Below the pieces are notes generated by a model. It searched no databases, was not told the origin of the DNA, and saw nothing but the letters and a program-made list of their open reading frames with translations. Of a stretch of DNA of 47,660 nt, positions 22,950 through 30,754 are shown one piece after another. The translations under genes and the position numbers were made by a program. This stretch comes from Caulobacter zeae. Lineage in GTDB: Bacteria > Pseudomonadota > Alphaproteobacteria > Caulobacterales > Caulobacteraceae. The stretch spans positions 1 to 47,660 of the forward strand of contig NZ_PJRS01000048.1 of assembly GCF_002858925.1 (NCBI RefSeq), given 5' to 3'. Within the stretch, counting starts at the first letter, position 1. Each line of letters starts with the position of its first letter.

Positions 22950-23777
22950 TTGTCCGCCCATCGCCAGGAGACGGTCCGCCGTCTCGCCGCCCCCGATATC
23001 GCCGCCCGGAAGGGCGGCGTTCCGATCGTTTGCCTCACCGCCTACACCGCCCCGGTGGCCGCCGCTCTCGACGACGCCTGCGACGTCCTGCTGGTCGGCG
23101 ACTCGCTGGGCATGGTCGTGCACGGCCTGCCCAACACCGTCGGCGTGACCATGGAAATGATGATCCTGCACGGCCAGGCGGTCATGCGCGGCTCCAGGAA
23201 AGCCATGGTCGTGGTCGACATGCCGTTCGGCTCTTACGAGGGCGCGCCCGAAGAAGCCTACGCCAATGCCGTCCGCATCATGAAGGAAACGGGCGCCCAG
23301 GCGGTGAAGGTCGAGAGCGGTCCCACCGTGCCCGACACCATCCGCTATCTCGTCGATCGTGGCGTGCCCGTGATGGGCCACGTGGGCCTGCGTCCGCAGG
23401 CCGTGCTGGTCGACGGCGGCTTCAAGGCCAAGGGCCGCGACGAGGAGGGCCGCCAGAAGATCCTGGCCGAGGCCCGCGCCACCGCCGACGCCGGCGCCTT
23501 CGCCGTGGTCATCGAGGGGGTCGCCGAGGCCCTGGCCCGCGAGATTACCGAAGCCATCGCCCCGCCGACCATCGGCATCGGCGCCTCGGCCGGCTGCGAC
23601 GGCCAGGTGCTGGTCAGCGACGACATGCTGGGCCTGTTCGACTGGACCCCCAAGTTCGTCCGCCGCTATGCCGACTTGAAGGGCGCGATCGAGAAGGCTG
23701 CCGCCGACTACGCCCGCGACGTCCAGGACCGCAGTTTCCCGGGCCCGGCCGAGACGTATTACGCCAAGAAGGATTGA
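22950..23777 (+). CDS. panB: 3-methyl-2-oxobutanoate hydroxymethyltransferase
   Basis: PanB adds a hydroxymethyl group from methylene-tetrahydrofolate to 2-oxoisovalerate, giving ketopantoate, the first step to pantothenate and coenzyme A. The 275-residue TIM-barrel decamer shows IVCLTAYTAPVAAALD, LLVGDSLGMVVHG with the Mg-binding Asp, and VVDMPFGSYEG. It also has AVKVESG, VPVMGHVGLRPQ and the late TIGIGASAGCDGQVLV with D(M)LGLFDWTPKF. The start is TTG at 22950, with GGAGCGAAG upstream. No panC is in the window. A palindromic repeat element begins five bases after the stop. Confidence 0.95.
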   Translation: MSAHRQETVRRLAAPDIAARKGGVPIVCLTAYTAPVAAALDDACDVLLVGDSLGMVVHGLPNTVGVTMEMMILHGQAVMRGSRKAMVVVDMPFGSYEGAPEEAYANAVRIMKETGAQAVKVESGPTVPDTIRYLVDRGVPVMGHVGLRPQAVLVDGGFKAKGRDEEGRQKILAEARATADAGAFAVVIEGVAEALAREITEAIAPPTIGIGASAGCDGQVLVSDDMLGLFDWTPKFVRRYADLKGAIEKAAADYARDVQDRSFPGPAETYYAKKD

Positions 23778-23781
23778 CGTT

Positions 23782-23919
23782 GAGGAACCTCCCCCCGTGG
23801 GGGAGGCGGCCGAAGGCCGGTGGGGGGAGGTTTTCAGCTTTTGCTGCGCCGGCCGGTCTGGCGACAACGCCCCCCACCGATCGCTTCGCGATCGCCTCCC
23901 CCACAGGGGGAGGTTCCTC
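23782..23919 (+). repeat. Compound palindromic intergenic repeat (two units in inverted orientation)
   Basis: The element is bounded by perfect 14-base inverted repeats, GAGGAACCTCCCCC (from 23782) and GGGGGAGGTTCCTC (23906-23919). Inside are two related units in opposite orientation. Each has a CCTCCCCC...GGGGGAGG hairpin next to a GGTGGGGGG motif, separated by a different short palindrome: GGCCGAAGGCC on the left and GATCGCTTCGCGATC on the right. A transcript could fold into a large cruciform. The unit resembles short palindromic repeats common in Caulobacter-like genomes (from memory, not searched). It fills much of the 314-base gap between panB and the next gene and could also terminate panB transcription. 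Confidence 0.8.
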
Positions 23920-23946
23920 TCCCTTCCAAACCAGGGTTCCCCGCCG

Positions 23947-23973
23947 TTGCGGCGGCGGCGGACACGCTATAGG
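23947..23973 (+). promoter_or_regulatory. Possible promoter before the YfgM-like gene
   Basis: TTGCGG (23947-23952) is followed after 15 bases by TATAGG (23968-23973), inside a GCTATAGGTTC context that resembles alphaproteobacterial -10 regions. The spacer is short. It lies about 120 bases before the start at 24092 and directly after the palindromic element. Confidence 0.3.
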
Positions 23974-24091
23974 TTCGCCGCCTGCGTCGCGGCCAGGGCC
24001 TCGACTCCTGATGTTTCAACCTTGCGTCGTCCGGAACTGTCCGGGCAGCGACGCCCCCGGCGCCGCCGGCGCCCGTACTGGAGCCTCGTTC

Positions 24092-24841
24092 GTGGTCGAT
24101 GTGTTTGACGAGGTCGAAGAGCAGCTTCGCTCCGACCGCTACAAGACCTTCGCGCTGAAGTCGCTGCCCGTCCTGGGCGCGGTCGCGGCGGTCGCGGTTC
24201 TGGGCGTGGGCGGCTGGTGGGGCTGGACCGCCTACGAGAGCAGCCGCGCCAACAAGGCCTCCGAAGCCGTGCAGGCCACCCTCGAAGCCTACGAGAAGGA
24301 AGGGCCCGCCAAGGCCTTCACCGAGTTCGAAAAGCTGTCGAAGGAAGGCAACGCCGGCTACCGCACGCTGGCCTTCATGCAGATGGGCGGCATCCGCCTG
24401 GACGAGGGCAAGACCAAGGAAGCTGTCGGTTATTTCGACGAAGCGGCCAAGATTGCTCCCGATCCTGTCATGGGTGACATAGCGCGCCTCAAATCCGCCT
24501 TCGCGCGCATGGACACGGCTCCTTATCAGGAGATCGAGTCGAGGCTGACCCCGTTGACCGGCGAGAAGAGCCCTTACCGCGTGCAGGCCAAGGAAGCCCT
24601 GGCGTTCGCCAAGCTCCAGGCCGGCAAGACGGCCGAGGCGCGCGGCGATTTCGTCGTGCTCTCGCTGCTGTCGGACGGTTCGGACGACACCCGCCAGCGC
24701 GCCCAGGCCGCGATCCAGATGATCGATTCCGGCTCGGCCAAGGCCCTGCCGGCCGCCGTCAAGGCCGCGGCCGCGCTGCCGCCGCCGATCCAACTCGCGC
24801 CCGGCCAGCTGCCGCCGGGCCTGCAACCCCAAGCTCAATGA
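24092..24841 (+). CDS. YfgM-like tetratricopeptide membrane protein (TPR_21)
   Basis: The 249-residue protein has a short cytoplasmic N-terminus (VDVFDEVEEQLRSDRYKTF), one membrane helix at about 22-45, and then helical TPR-like repeats in the periplasm. These include FMQMGGIRLDEGKTKEAVGYFDEAAKIAP and ALAFAKLQAGKTAEARGDF. The C-terminus is Pro/Leu/Gln-rich. In E. coli YfgM is an ancillary SecYEG/PpiD partner, and its gene sits before bamB and der, the same order as here, which is the main support. GTG 24092 is chosen for a GGAG site eight bases upstream; ATG 24011, 27 codons earlier, is possible. The stop overlaps the bamB ATG. Confidence 0.82.
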   Translation: MVDVFDEVEEQLRSDRYKTFALKSLPVLGAVAAVAVLGVGGWWGWTAYESSRANKASEAVQATLEAYEKEGPAKAFTEFEKLSKEGNAGYRTLAFMQMGGIRLDEGKTKEAVGYFDEAAKIAPDPVMGDIARLKSAFARMDTAPYQEIESRLTPLTGEKSPYRVQAKEALAFAKLQAGKTAEARGDFVVLSLLSDGSDDTRQRAQAAIQMIDSGSAKALPAAVKAAAALPPPIQLAPGQLPPGLQPQAQ

Positions 24842-26265
24842 GCCGCCGACCCATGACTCTGAAGCGTTCCCTGCTGCTCGCCGCGATGATGTCGGCCGCG
24901 GTGTCGGTGACCGGTTGCTCGACGGTGTCGAAGCTCAACCCCTTCGGCAAGGACGACAAGAACAAGGCCACCGCCAGCCAAGGCCAGCGGATCTCGGTCA
25001 TCGCCTTCGACCAGAAGGTCGAGGCGGCCGACGGCCTGAAGGGCGTCGACTTCTTCCTGCCCGAACCGCAAGCCCAGGCCGACTGGCGCCTGCCGGGCGG
25101 CAGCCCCGAGCAATCGGTCGAGCACGTCGCCGCCGGCAAGGACTTCGAGATCGCCTGGCGCAAGGGCTTTGGCCAGAAGGCCAACCGCACCTTCCACATC
25201 ACCGCCAACCCCGTTTCGGCCGAGGGCAAGATCTTCGTGCTCGACGGCGAGGCCAAGGTCTCGGCGCTCGACGCGGTCACCGGCGAGACGCTGTGGCGCA
25301 AGGACCTGCGCCCGGCTCGCCAGCCGGGCAAGCGCGGCTTCCTCGGGATCGGCGGCCGCAAGGACGACACCCGCGGCTTCGGCGGCGGCGTGGCCTATGC
25401 CGACGGCAAGCTCTATGTCTCGTCGGGCTTCCGCTTCGTGGCCCAGCTCGACGCGGCCACCGGCAAGGAAAACTGGCGCCAGGCGACCAGCACGCCGGTC
25501 CACGCCGCGCCGACCGTGGCCGACGGCCGCGTCTTCGTGGTCTCGACCGACAACGAACTGCTGACCTTCTCGGCCGCCGACGGCGCGCCGGGCTGGACCT
25601 ATCAGGCCCTGATCGAGCCGGCCCGCATCCTGGGTGGTTCGAGCCCGGCGATCAGCGGCGACACCGTCGTCGCCGGCTTCGCCTCGGGTGAACTGGTGGC
25701 TCTGCGCACCGGCAACGGCAACGACCTGTGGAGCGAGGCCCTCAGCCGCGCCAGCCGCACCAACGCCCTGTCGGAAATCCGCGACATCGCCGGCCGTCCG
25801 GTGATCTACAAGGGCGACGTCTACGCCGTCAGCCACTCGGGCGTGTTCTCGGCCACCGACCTGCGCACCGGCCAGGCCCGCTGGACCCTGCCGGTCACTG
25901 CCATCACCACGCCCTGGCCCGCCGGCGACGTGGTCTATGTGGTCGACAAGGCCGGCCAGGTGATCTGCGCCTCGCGCGACGGCGGCCAGGTCCACTGGAT
26001 CCGCGACCTGAACGAGACCGACAAGCTCTCCAAGAAGCAGAAGAAGAAGCTGTCCAAGCGTCCGCGCATCTGGTCCAGCCCGATCCTGGCTTCCGGCCGC
26101 CTGATCACGGTGTCCAGCTACGGCGAGGCCGTGGCCCTGAACCCCAAGACCGGCGCCACGGAAAAGACCCTGAAGATCGGCGCGCCGGTGCTGCTGGCCC
26201 CGATCGCCGTGGGCGACAAGATCTACGTCACCACCGACGACGCCGATCTGATCGCCATCCGTTGA
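24838..26265 (+). CDS. bamB: Outer membrane lipoprotein BamB (BAM complex)
   Basis: The 475-residue lipoprotein is the beta-propeller scaffold of the BAM complex, partner of BamA at 7924. The signal peptide ends at a lipobox VTGC. About residues 70-470 contain PQQ-like propeller repeats with the motif AxDAxTGxxxW (for example ALDAVTGETLWRKDL, QLDAATGKENW and VALNPKTGATEKTL). An Lys/Asp-rich spacer (FGKDDKNKATA) follows the acylated Cys. It is longer than E. coli BamB (about 392). ATG 24838 overlaps the preceding stop by four bases (ATGA). A terminator-like hairpin lies between it and der. Confidence 0.93.
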   Translation: MSRRPMTLKRSLLLAAMMSAAVSVTGCSTVSKLNPFGKDDKNKATASQGQRISVIAFDQKVEAADGLKGVDFFLPEPQAQADWRLPGGSPEQSVEHVAAGKDFEIAWRKGFGQKANRTFHITANPVSAEGKIFVLDGEAKVSALDAVTGETLWRKDLRPARQPGKRGFLGIGGRKDDTRGFGGGVAYADGKLYVSSGFRFVAQLDAATGKENWRQATSTPVHAAPTVADGRVFVVSTDNELLTFSAADGAPGWTYQALIEPARILGGSSPAISGDTVVAGFASGELVALRTGNGNDLWSEALSRASRTNALSEIRDIAGRPVIYKGDVYAVSHSGVFSATDLRTGQARWTLPVTAITTPWPAGDVVYVVDKAGQVICASRDGGQVHWIRDLNETDKLSKKQKKKLSKRPRIWSSPILASGRLITVSSYGEAVALNPKTGATEKTLKIGAPVLLAPIAVGDKIYVTTDDADLIAIR

Positions 26266-26315
26266 TCCGATCCGGGGTCCTTTGCGGCCCCGGTTGAACT
26301 CGTAACCCGTCCCGG

Positions 26316-26354
26316 GCCCGGGCTGGCGAATCGCCGGCCCGGGCTTGTTGCTTT
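26316..26354 (+). terminator. Hairpin between bamB and der
   Basis: GCCCGGGC (26316-26323) and GCCCGGGC (26337-26344) pair, and GGCGA/TCGCC extends the stem across one mismatch. TTGTTGCTTT follows, a weak T-rich tract. It could reduce read-through from bamB into der. Confidence 0.55.
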
Positions 26355-26387
26355 GCCGGGACCCGAAAAATCGACTACTGACCGCCT

Positions 26388-28175
26388 ATGCCTTTGAAAC
26401 TCGCCATCGTCGGCCGCCCCAATGTGGGCAAGTCCACGCTGTTCAACCGCCTCGCCGGCAAGAAGCTGGCCCTTGTCGACGACCAGCCGGGGGTCACCCG
26501 TGACCGCCGGTTCGCGCACGGCCGCCTCGGCGACCTCGATCTGGAGCTGATCGACACCGCCGGCTTCGAGGACGTCACCGACGAGAGCCTCGAGTCGCGC
26601 ATGCGCGCCCAGACCGAGCTGGCGATCGACGAGGCCGACGTGGCCCTCTTCGTGTTCGACGCCCGCGAGGGCCTGACGCCGCTCGACCGGATCTTCGCGG
26701 AGATGCTGCGCCGCCGGAACAAGCCGGTCGTGGTCGCGGCCAACAAGTCCGAAGGCAAGCAGGCTGAGATCGGCGCCGCGGAAGCCCACCAGCTGGGCCT
26801 GGGCGAGCCGATCCCGATCAGCGGCGAGCACGGCGAGGGCATGGCCGACCTCTACGCGGCGCTTCTGGCGGTGACGCCCGAGGAGCTGCAGGAAGAGTTC
26901 GAGGACGACGACGACGACACCAAGCCGATCAAGATCGCCATCATCGGCCGTCCGAACGCCGGCAAGTCGACCCTGGTCAACCGCCTGATCGGCGAGCAGC
27001 GCCTGCTGACCGGCCCGGAGGCGGGCATCACCCGCGATTCGATCTCGGTCGACTGGACCTGGGACGGCCGCAAGATCCGCCTCGTCGACACCGCCGGCCT
27101 GCGCAAGAAGGCCAAGGTCAACGAGAAGCTCGAGAAGCTCTCGACCCAGGACACCATCCGCTCGATGACCTTCGCCGAGGTCGTGCTGCTGGTGATGGAC
27201 GCCACCCATCCGTTCGAGACCCAGGACCTGCAGATCGCCGACCTGGCCGAGCGGGAAGGGCGCTGCGTCGTGTTCGTGCTGGCCAAGTGGGACCTGATCG
27301 AGGATCCGGGCCAGATCCTCAAGGAGTTCAACGAGCACGCCGAGCGCATGCTGCCCCAGCTGCGCGGCGCGCCGGTGGTGGCGCTGTCGGGCGAGACCGG
27401 CCGCGGTGTCGAGCGCCTGATGCCGGCCGTGATCAAGACGCACCGCGACTGGTCGACCAAGGTCAAGACCCGCGACCTGAACGACTGGCTGCAACTGGCC
27501 ATGCAGCGCCACCCGCCGCCGGCCGTCAACGGCAAGCGCGTGAAGCCCAAGTACATGGCCCAGACCAAGGCGCGTCCGCCGACGTTCGTGCTGTTCTCCA
27601 GCCGCGCCGACCAGATGCCCGACCACTATCGCCGCTATCTGGTCAACAGCCTGCGCGAAAGCTTCGACCTGCCGGGCGTGCCGCTGCGCATCACCATCAA
27701 GTCGGGCGCCAACCCCTATGCCGACGCCGACCAGGGGTATGTTGTTAAGGGCAAGCGCGCCTTCGAGAAGAAGGAAGCCGAGAAGGCCCGCCTGAAGGCC
27801 TCGCGCAACACGGTCAAGAAATCGGCCCAGAGGGCGGCGATCCTGGCCGAAGCGTCGGCGGACGCCGGCGCGGTCGCCGCGGGCAAGGCAGCTTCGACCA
27901 AGGCTGTCTCGGCCAAGGCCGTCTCCGGCAAGGCCGGGGCGATCAAGGCCGACGCCGGCAAGGGGGAGGCGACCAAGTCCGACCCCGGCAAGGCGGCCGT
28001 CAAGTCGGTGAAACCGCAGGGGCCCAAGGCCCAGAAGAAGGTCTCGACCACCCCGAGCTACAAGGTCGGGACCAAGACGGCCGGCGGGAAGGCCGGCGGC
28101 CCGCGCCGTCCGGTTGCCGGCTCGCGCGTCGTGCGGGGCAACAAGACGCCCGGCGGAAAGCCCAAGGGGCGCTAG
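26388..28175 (+). CDS. der: Ribosome biogenesis GTPase Der (EngA), with long C-terminal tail
   Basis: Der has two tandem GTPase domains and a KH-like domain and is needed for 50S assembly. The first G domain has GRPNVGKST at residues 9-17 and LIDTAGF; the second has GRPNAGKST near 188-196 and LVDTAGLRKKAKVN. The KH-like domain runs about 375-450 (THRDWSTKVKTRDLNDWLQ, and FSSRADQMPDHYRRYLVNSLRE). At 595 residues it is far longer than usual (about 440-490). Residues about 455-595 are a Lys/Ala/Gly-rich, probably disordered tail with repeated KA/SKA/GKA units, ending KTPGGKPKGR. The frame is intact, with no sign of frameshift. Confidence 0.96.
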   Translation: MPLKLAIVGRPNVGKSTLFNRLAGKKLALVDDQPGVTRDRRFAHGRLGDLDLELIDTAGFEDVTDESLESRMRAQTELAIDEADVALFVFDAREGLTPLDRIFAEMLRRRNKPVVVAANKSEGKQAEIGAAEAHQLGLGEPIPISGEHGEGMADLYAALLAVTPEELQEEFEDDDDDTKPIKIAIIGRPNAGKSTLVNRLIGEQRLLTGPEAGITRDSISVDWTWDGRKIRLVDTAGLRKKAKVNEKLEKLSTQDTIRSMTFAEVVLLVMDATHPFETQDLQIADLAEREGRCVVFVLAKWDLIEDPGQILKEFNEHAERMLPQLRGAPVVALSGETGRGVERLMPAVIKTHRDWSTKVKTRDLNDWLQLAMQRHPPPAVNGKRVKPKYMAQTKARPPTFVLFSSRADQMPDHYRRYLVNSLRESFDLPGVPLRITIKSGANPYADADQGYVVKGKRAFEKKEAEKARLKASRNTVKKSAQRAAILAEASADAGAVAAGKAASTKAVSAKAVSGKAGAIKADAGKGEATKSDPGKAAVKSVKPQGPKAQKKVSTTPSYKVGTKTAGGKAGGPRRPVAGSRVVRGNKTPGGKPKGR

Positions 28176-28184
28176 CTCAAGGCG

Positions 28185-28207
28185 GGGAGGAGCCTAGAAC
28201 TCCTCCC
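28185..28207. terminator. Hairpin at the der/chemoreceptor convergent junction
   Basis: GGGAGGAG (28185-28192) pairs perfectly with CTCCTCCC (28200-28207) around a seven-base loop. It spans the two stop codons and overlaps the last codons of the minus-strand chemoreceptor. With no T-run it is at best a weak bidirectional terminator. Confidence 0.35.
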
Positions 28208-29690
28208 AGTCCTGGCCGACGGCGACGCCCGGTCGGAACGACTGGGCGATACGGCTGTGGGCGGCGGCGACCGGGTTCTCGGCGGCCGGACGCGGGGCCG
28301 GCGACGCCGGGCGAGCGATCGCCTGGGCGGGCGCAGCCCCGGTCTCGAAGCGCGAGACCAGCTCGGCCAGCGACGAGGCCTCGTTGCGCAGGCAGGCGGC
28401 CGCGGCCGTGGCCTCCTCGACCATGGCGGCGTTGCGCTGGGTCACCTGGTCCATCTGGTTGATGGCGGTGTTGACCTGGTTGAGGCCGGTGGCCTGTTCA
28501 TGGGCCGACTGGGCGATCTCCGAAATCAGGGTGTCGATCTCGGCGATGCGGCCGACGATGCCGGTCAGGGACTGGCCGGTGTCGCTCACCAGCTTGGCGC
28601 CGCGATCGACCTGGCTGCTGCTGTTGGCGATCAGGCTCTTGATCTCCTTGGCCGCCTCGGCCGAGCGCTGGGCGAGCGCCCGCACTTCCTGGGCGACCAC
28701 GGCGAACCCGCGGCCGGCCTCGCCGGCGCGAGCCGCCTCGACGCCCGCGTTGAGGGCCAGGAGGTTGGTCTGGAAGGCGATCTCGTCGATGACGCCGATG
28801 ATCTGGCCGATCTTGCCCGAGCTCTGCTCGATCTCGCCCATGGCGGCGATGGCGTCGCGCATGATCTCGCCCGAGCGGGTGACTTCCTGCCTTGTGGTCG
28901 AGGCGGCGGTCGAGGCCGCACGGGCCCCCTCGGCGCTGCGGCGCACGGTGGCGGTGATCTCGTCCAGCGCCGCGGCGGTCTCTTCCAGGGAGGCCGCCTG
29001 CTGTTCGGTGCGCTTGGAGAGGTCTTCCGAAGCCCCGGTGATCTCGTTGGAGCCGTTGTGCACGCCCTGCGTCGACTGGCCGATCTCGGTCATCGCCTGG
29101 CGCAGCGACTGGAGGGCGGCGTTGTAGTCGCTCTTGATCGAGGCGAAGCGACCGTCGAAGGCGGCGGTGATGTCGGCGGTCAGGTCGCCGCCGGCCAGGC
29201 GCTTGAGGTTGTCGGCCAGGGTCAGGACAACGGCGCCCTGTTCGGCCTCGGTGCGGCGCAGGGCCTCGTTGGTCATCCGCTCCTGCTCGGCCTGGGTGAT
29301 GTCTGTGCAGAACTTGATGACCTTGCAGGGCTTGCCCGCGGCGTCGAACACCGGGTTGTAGGCGCCCTGGATCCAGATCTCGACGCCGCCCTTGCCCTGG
29401 CGCTGGAACTTGCCGGCGAAGAATTCGCCGCGGCCCAGGTTCAGCCAGAACTGCTTGTACTCGTCGCTGCGGGCGAAGTCGGGATCGGCGAACATGCTGT
29501 GATGGCGGCCGCGGATCTCGTCCAGCGAATAGCCCACCGTCTTCAGGAAGTTGGTGTTGGCCGCCAGGATGGTGCCATCGAGCTGGAACTCGATGACGGC
29601 CTGCGAGCGATGGATCGCCGCGACGGTGGCTTCCAACTCGGCGAGACGCTCGTCGGCCGCGGCGCGGCCACGCTTGAACGCAAACGGCAT
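28194..29690 (-). CDS. Soluble PAS-domain methyl-accepting chemotaxis protein
   Basis: The 498-residue protein has no membrane helix. A PAS domain is at about 25-130 (AVIEFQLDGTILAANTNFLKTVGYSLDEIRGRHHSMF, read in parts, and ending FCTDITQAEQE). A HAMP-like helical segment at about 140-200 and a signalling domain to about 440 follow. The hairpin tip is EIAFQTNLLALNAGVEAARAGEAGRGFAVVAQEVR. The C-terminus is a linker ending in DWEEF, very close to the CheR/CheB tether NWETF, so it likely recruits the adaptation enzymes. Sensing is probably intracellular (energy or redox taxis); whether the PAS domain binds heme or flavin is not visible. No che genes lie beside it. A possible CtrA-like site is upstream. 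Confidence 0.93.
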   Translation of the reverse strand: MPFAFKRGRAAADERLAELEATVAAIHRSQAVIEFQLDGTILAANTNFLKTVGYSLDEIRGRHHSMFADPDFARSDEYKQFWLNLGRGEFFAGKFQRQGKGGVEIWIQGAYNPVFDAAGKPCKVIKFCTDITQAEQERMTNEALRRTEAEQGAVVLTLADNLKRLAGGDLTADITAAFDGRFASIKSDYNAALQSLRQAMTEIGQSTQGVHNGSNEITGASEDLSKRTEQQAASLEETAAALDEITATVRRSAEGARAASTAASTTRQEVTRSGEIMRDAIAAMGEIEQSSGKIGQIIGVIDEIAFQTNLLALNAGVEAARAGEAGRGFAVVAQEVRALAQRSAEAAKEIKSLIANSSSQVDRGAKLVSDTGQSLTGIVGRIAEIDTLISEIAQSAHEQATGLNQVNTAINQMDQVTQRNAAMVEEATAAAACLRNEASSLAELVSRFETGAAPAQAIARPASPAPRPAAENPVAAAHSRIAQSFRPGVAVGQDWEEF

Positions 29691-29753
29691 TGTTCAAACC
29701 CCCGAGGGATCGCGCCCAGGCAGCGCTGCATCCTTAGGGTGAGACTTCGAGTC

Positions 29754-29768
29754 TTATTCCATGCTTAA
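29754..29768 (-). promoter_or_regulatory. Possible CtrA-like site upstream of the chemoreceptor
   Basis: On the minus strand TTAA-N7-ATAA (29768 to 29754) differs by one base from the CtrA consensus TTAA-N7-TTAA. It sits 64-78 bases before the start. In Caulobacter, chemotaxis genes are often cell-cycle controlled through CtrA. One degenerate match could be chance, although such AT-rich words are rare in this GC-rich DNA. Confidence 0.25.
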
Positions 29769-29957
29769 CGAGCGCCGGTTTCCGAAAGCGTCGTCTGCGT
29801 CAGGTTGTCGCAGTTTAATGTTTTTGGGTCTTGTGTCGTGGAGTCGACCACCAGCTTGACCGCAGAAAATCCGTATTTTCCGTCAGTTGCGAAAGTTTTT
29901 GGACTAGTCTGTATTGTATACGGTTCAACTAAACCTGCGAATGTTTACGGGGTTCAG

Positions 29958-30710
29958 TCAAGCGCTGACGCTTGCTGACTCTTGACCTCGTTCCTTGAAG
30001 CGGACCACGCCCTTGGGCGGCTCGCGGCCAGGGCGAGCCAGGTCGACGACGAAGGGGGCGATCTCGGCCGGGTCCTGCACGGTCATCGGATCCTCGCCCG
30101 GGAAGGCGCCGGCCCGCATCTTGGTGCGCATGGCGCCGGGGTCGATGCTGAAGGCGCGGACCTTGGTGTTCTCCATCTCGTCGGCATAGCAGTCGACGAT
30201 GGCTTCCAGGCCAGCTTTTGAAGCGGCGTAGGCGCCCCAGAAGGCCCGGTGGCTCTTGGCGACGCTGCTGGTCAGGAAGATCGCCCGGCCGGCGTCCGAG
30301 GCGCGCAGCAGCGGGTCCATGGCCCGGATCAGCCGCCAGTTGGCCGTCAGGTTGGTCGACAGGATCATGTCCCAGCCCTTGGGGTCCAGGTGCCCGACGG
30401 GCGTGAGGGCGCCCAGCACGCCGGCCGCGCCGACCAGGATGTCCAGCTTGCCGAAGCGCTGGTGCAGGGCCGCGCCCAGGTGATCCAGGCCGTCGGCTTC
30501 GCGCAGGTCCAGCGGCACGAGGGTGGCGTGCTCGCCCGTGGCGGCGAAGATCGCGTCGTCCAGGGCTTCCAGCGCGCCCTGGGTGCGGCCGATGGCGATG
30601 ACGTGAGCGCCAGCCTTGGCCAGGCCAAGAGCGATGGCGGCGCCGATGCCGCGCGTAGCGCCGGTGACGAGGGCGATGCGGCCGGCCAGCGGCGTGTCGG
30701 TGGTGGTCAT
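29958..30710 (-). CDS. Short-chain dehydrogenase/reductase (SDR), YciK-like
   Basis: The 250-residue oxidoreductase has the NAD(P)-binding motif LVTGATRGIGAAIALGLAKAGA (in parts), the VGAAGVLG element (usually NNAG), the structural Asn in ILSTNLTANW, and the catalytic Ser and Tyr-x-x-x-Lys in TSSVAKSHRAFWGAYAASKAG. The overall pattern resembles E. coli YciK, an SDR of unsettled substrate. The start at 30710 gives MTTTDTPLAGRIALVTG. It follows the transporter gene by 44 bases on the same strand and may share its message. The last 25 bases can form an imperfect hairpin. Confidence 0.87.
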   Translation of the reverse strand: MTTTDTPLAGRIALVTGATRGIGAAIALGLAKAGAHVIAIGRTQGALEALDDAIFAATGEHATLVPLDLREADGLDHLGAALHQRFGKLDILVGAAGVLGALTPVGHLDPKGWDMILSTNLTANWRLIRAMDPLLRASDAGRAIFLTSSVAKSHRAFWGAYAASKAGLEAIVDCYADEMENTKVRAFSIDPGAMRTKMRAGAFPGEDPMTVQDPAEIAPFVVDLARPGREPPKGVVRFKERGQESASVSA

Positions 30711-30754
30711 GAGCGTTTCCTGCGCCTCTCGCGGGCGTTTATCTGTCGGGGTGA

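Noticed and set aside
22826..24091. Long open frame leading into the YfgM-like gene
   Set aside because: It runs through panB and the palindromic repeat in a wrong frame; only the part from about 24092 (or 24011) has family character.
28257..29768. Plus-strand 503-codon open frame opposite the chemoreceptor
   Set aside because: Shadow frame; the minus strand encodes a complete PAS-MCP protein.
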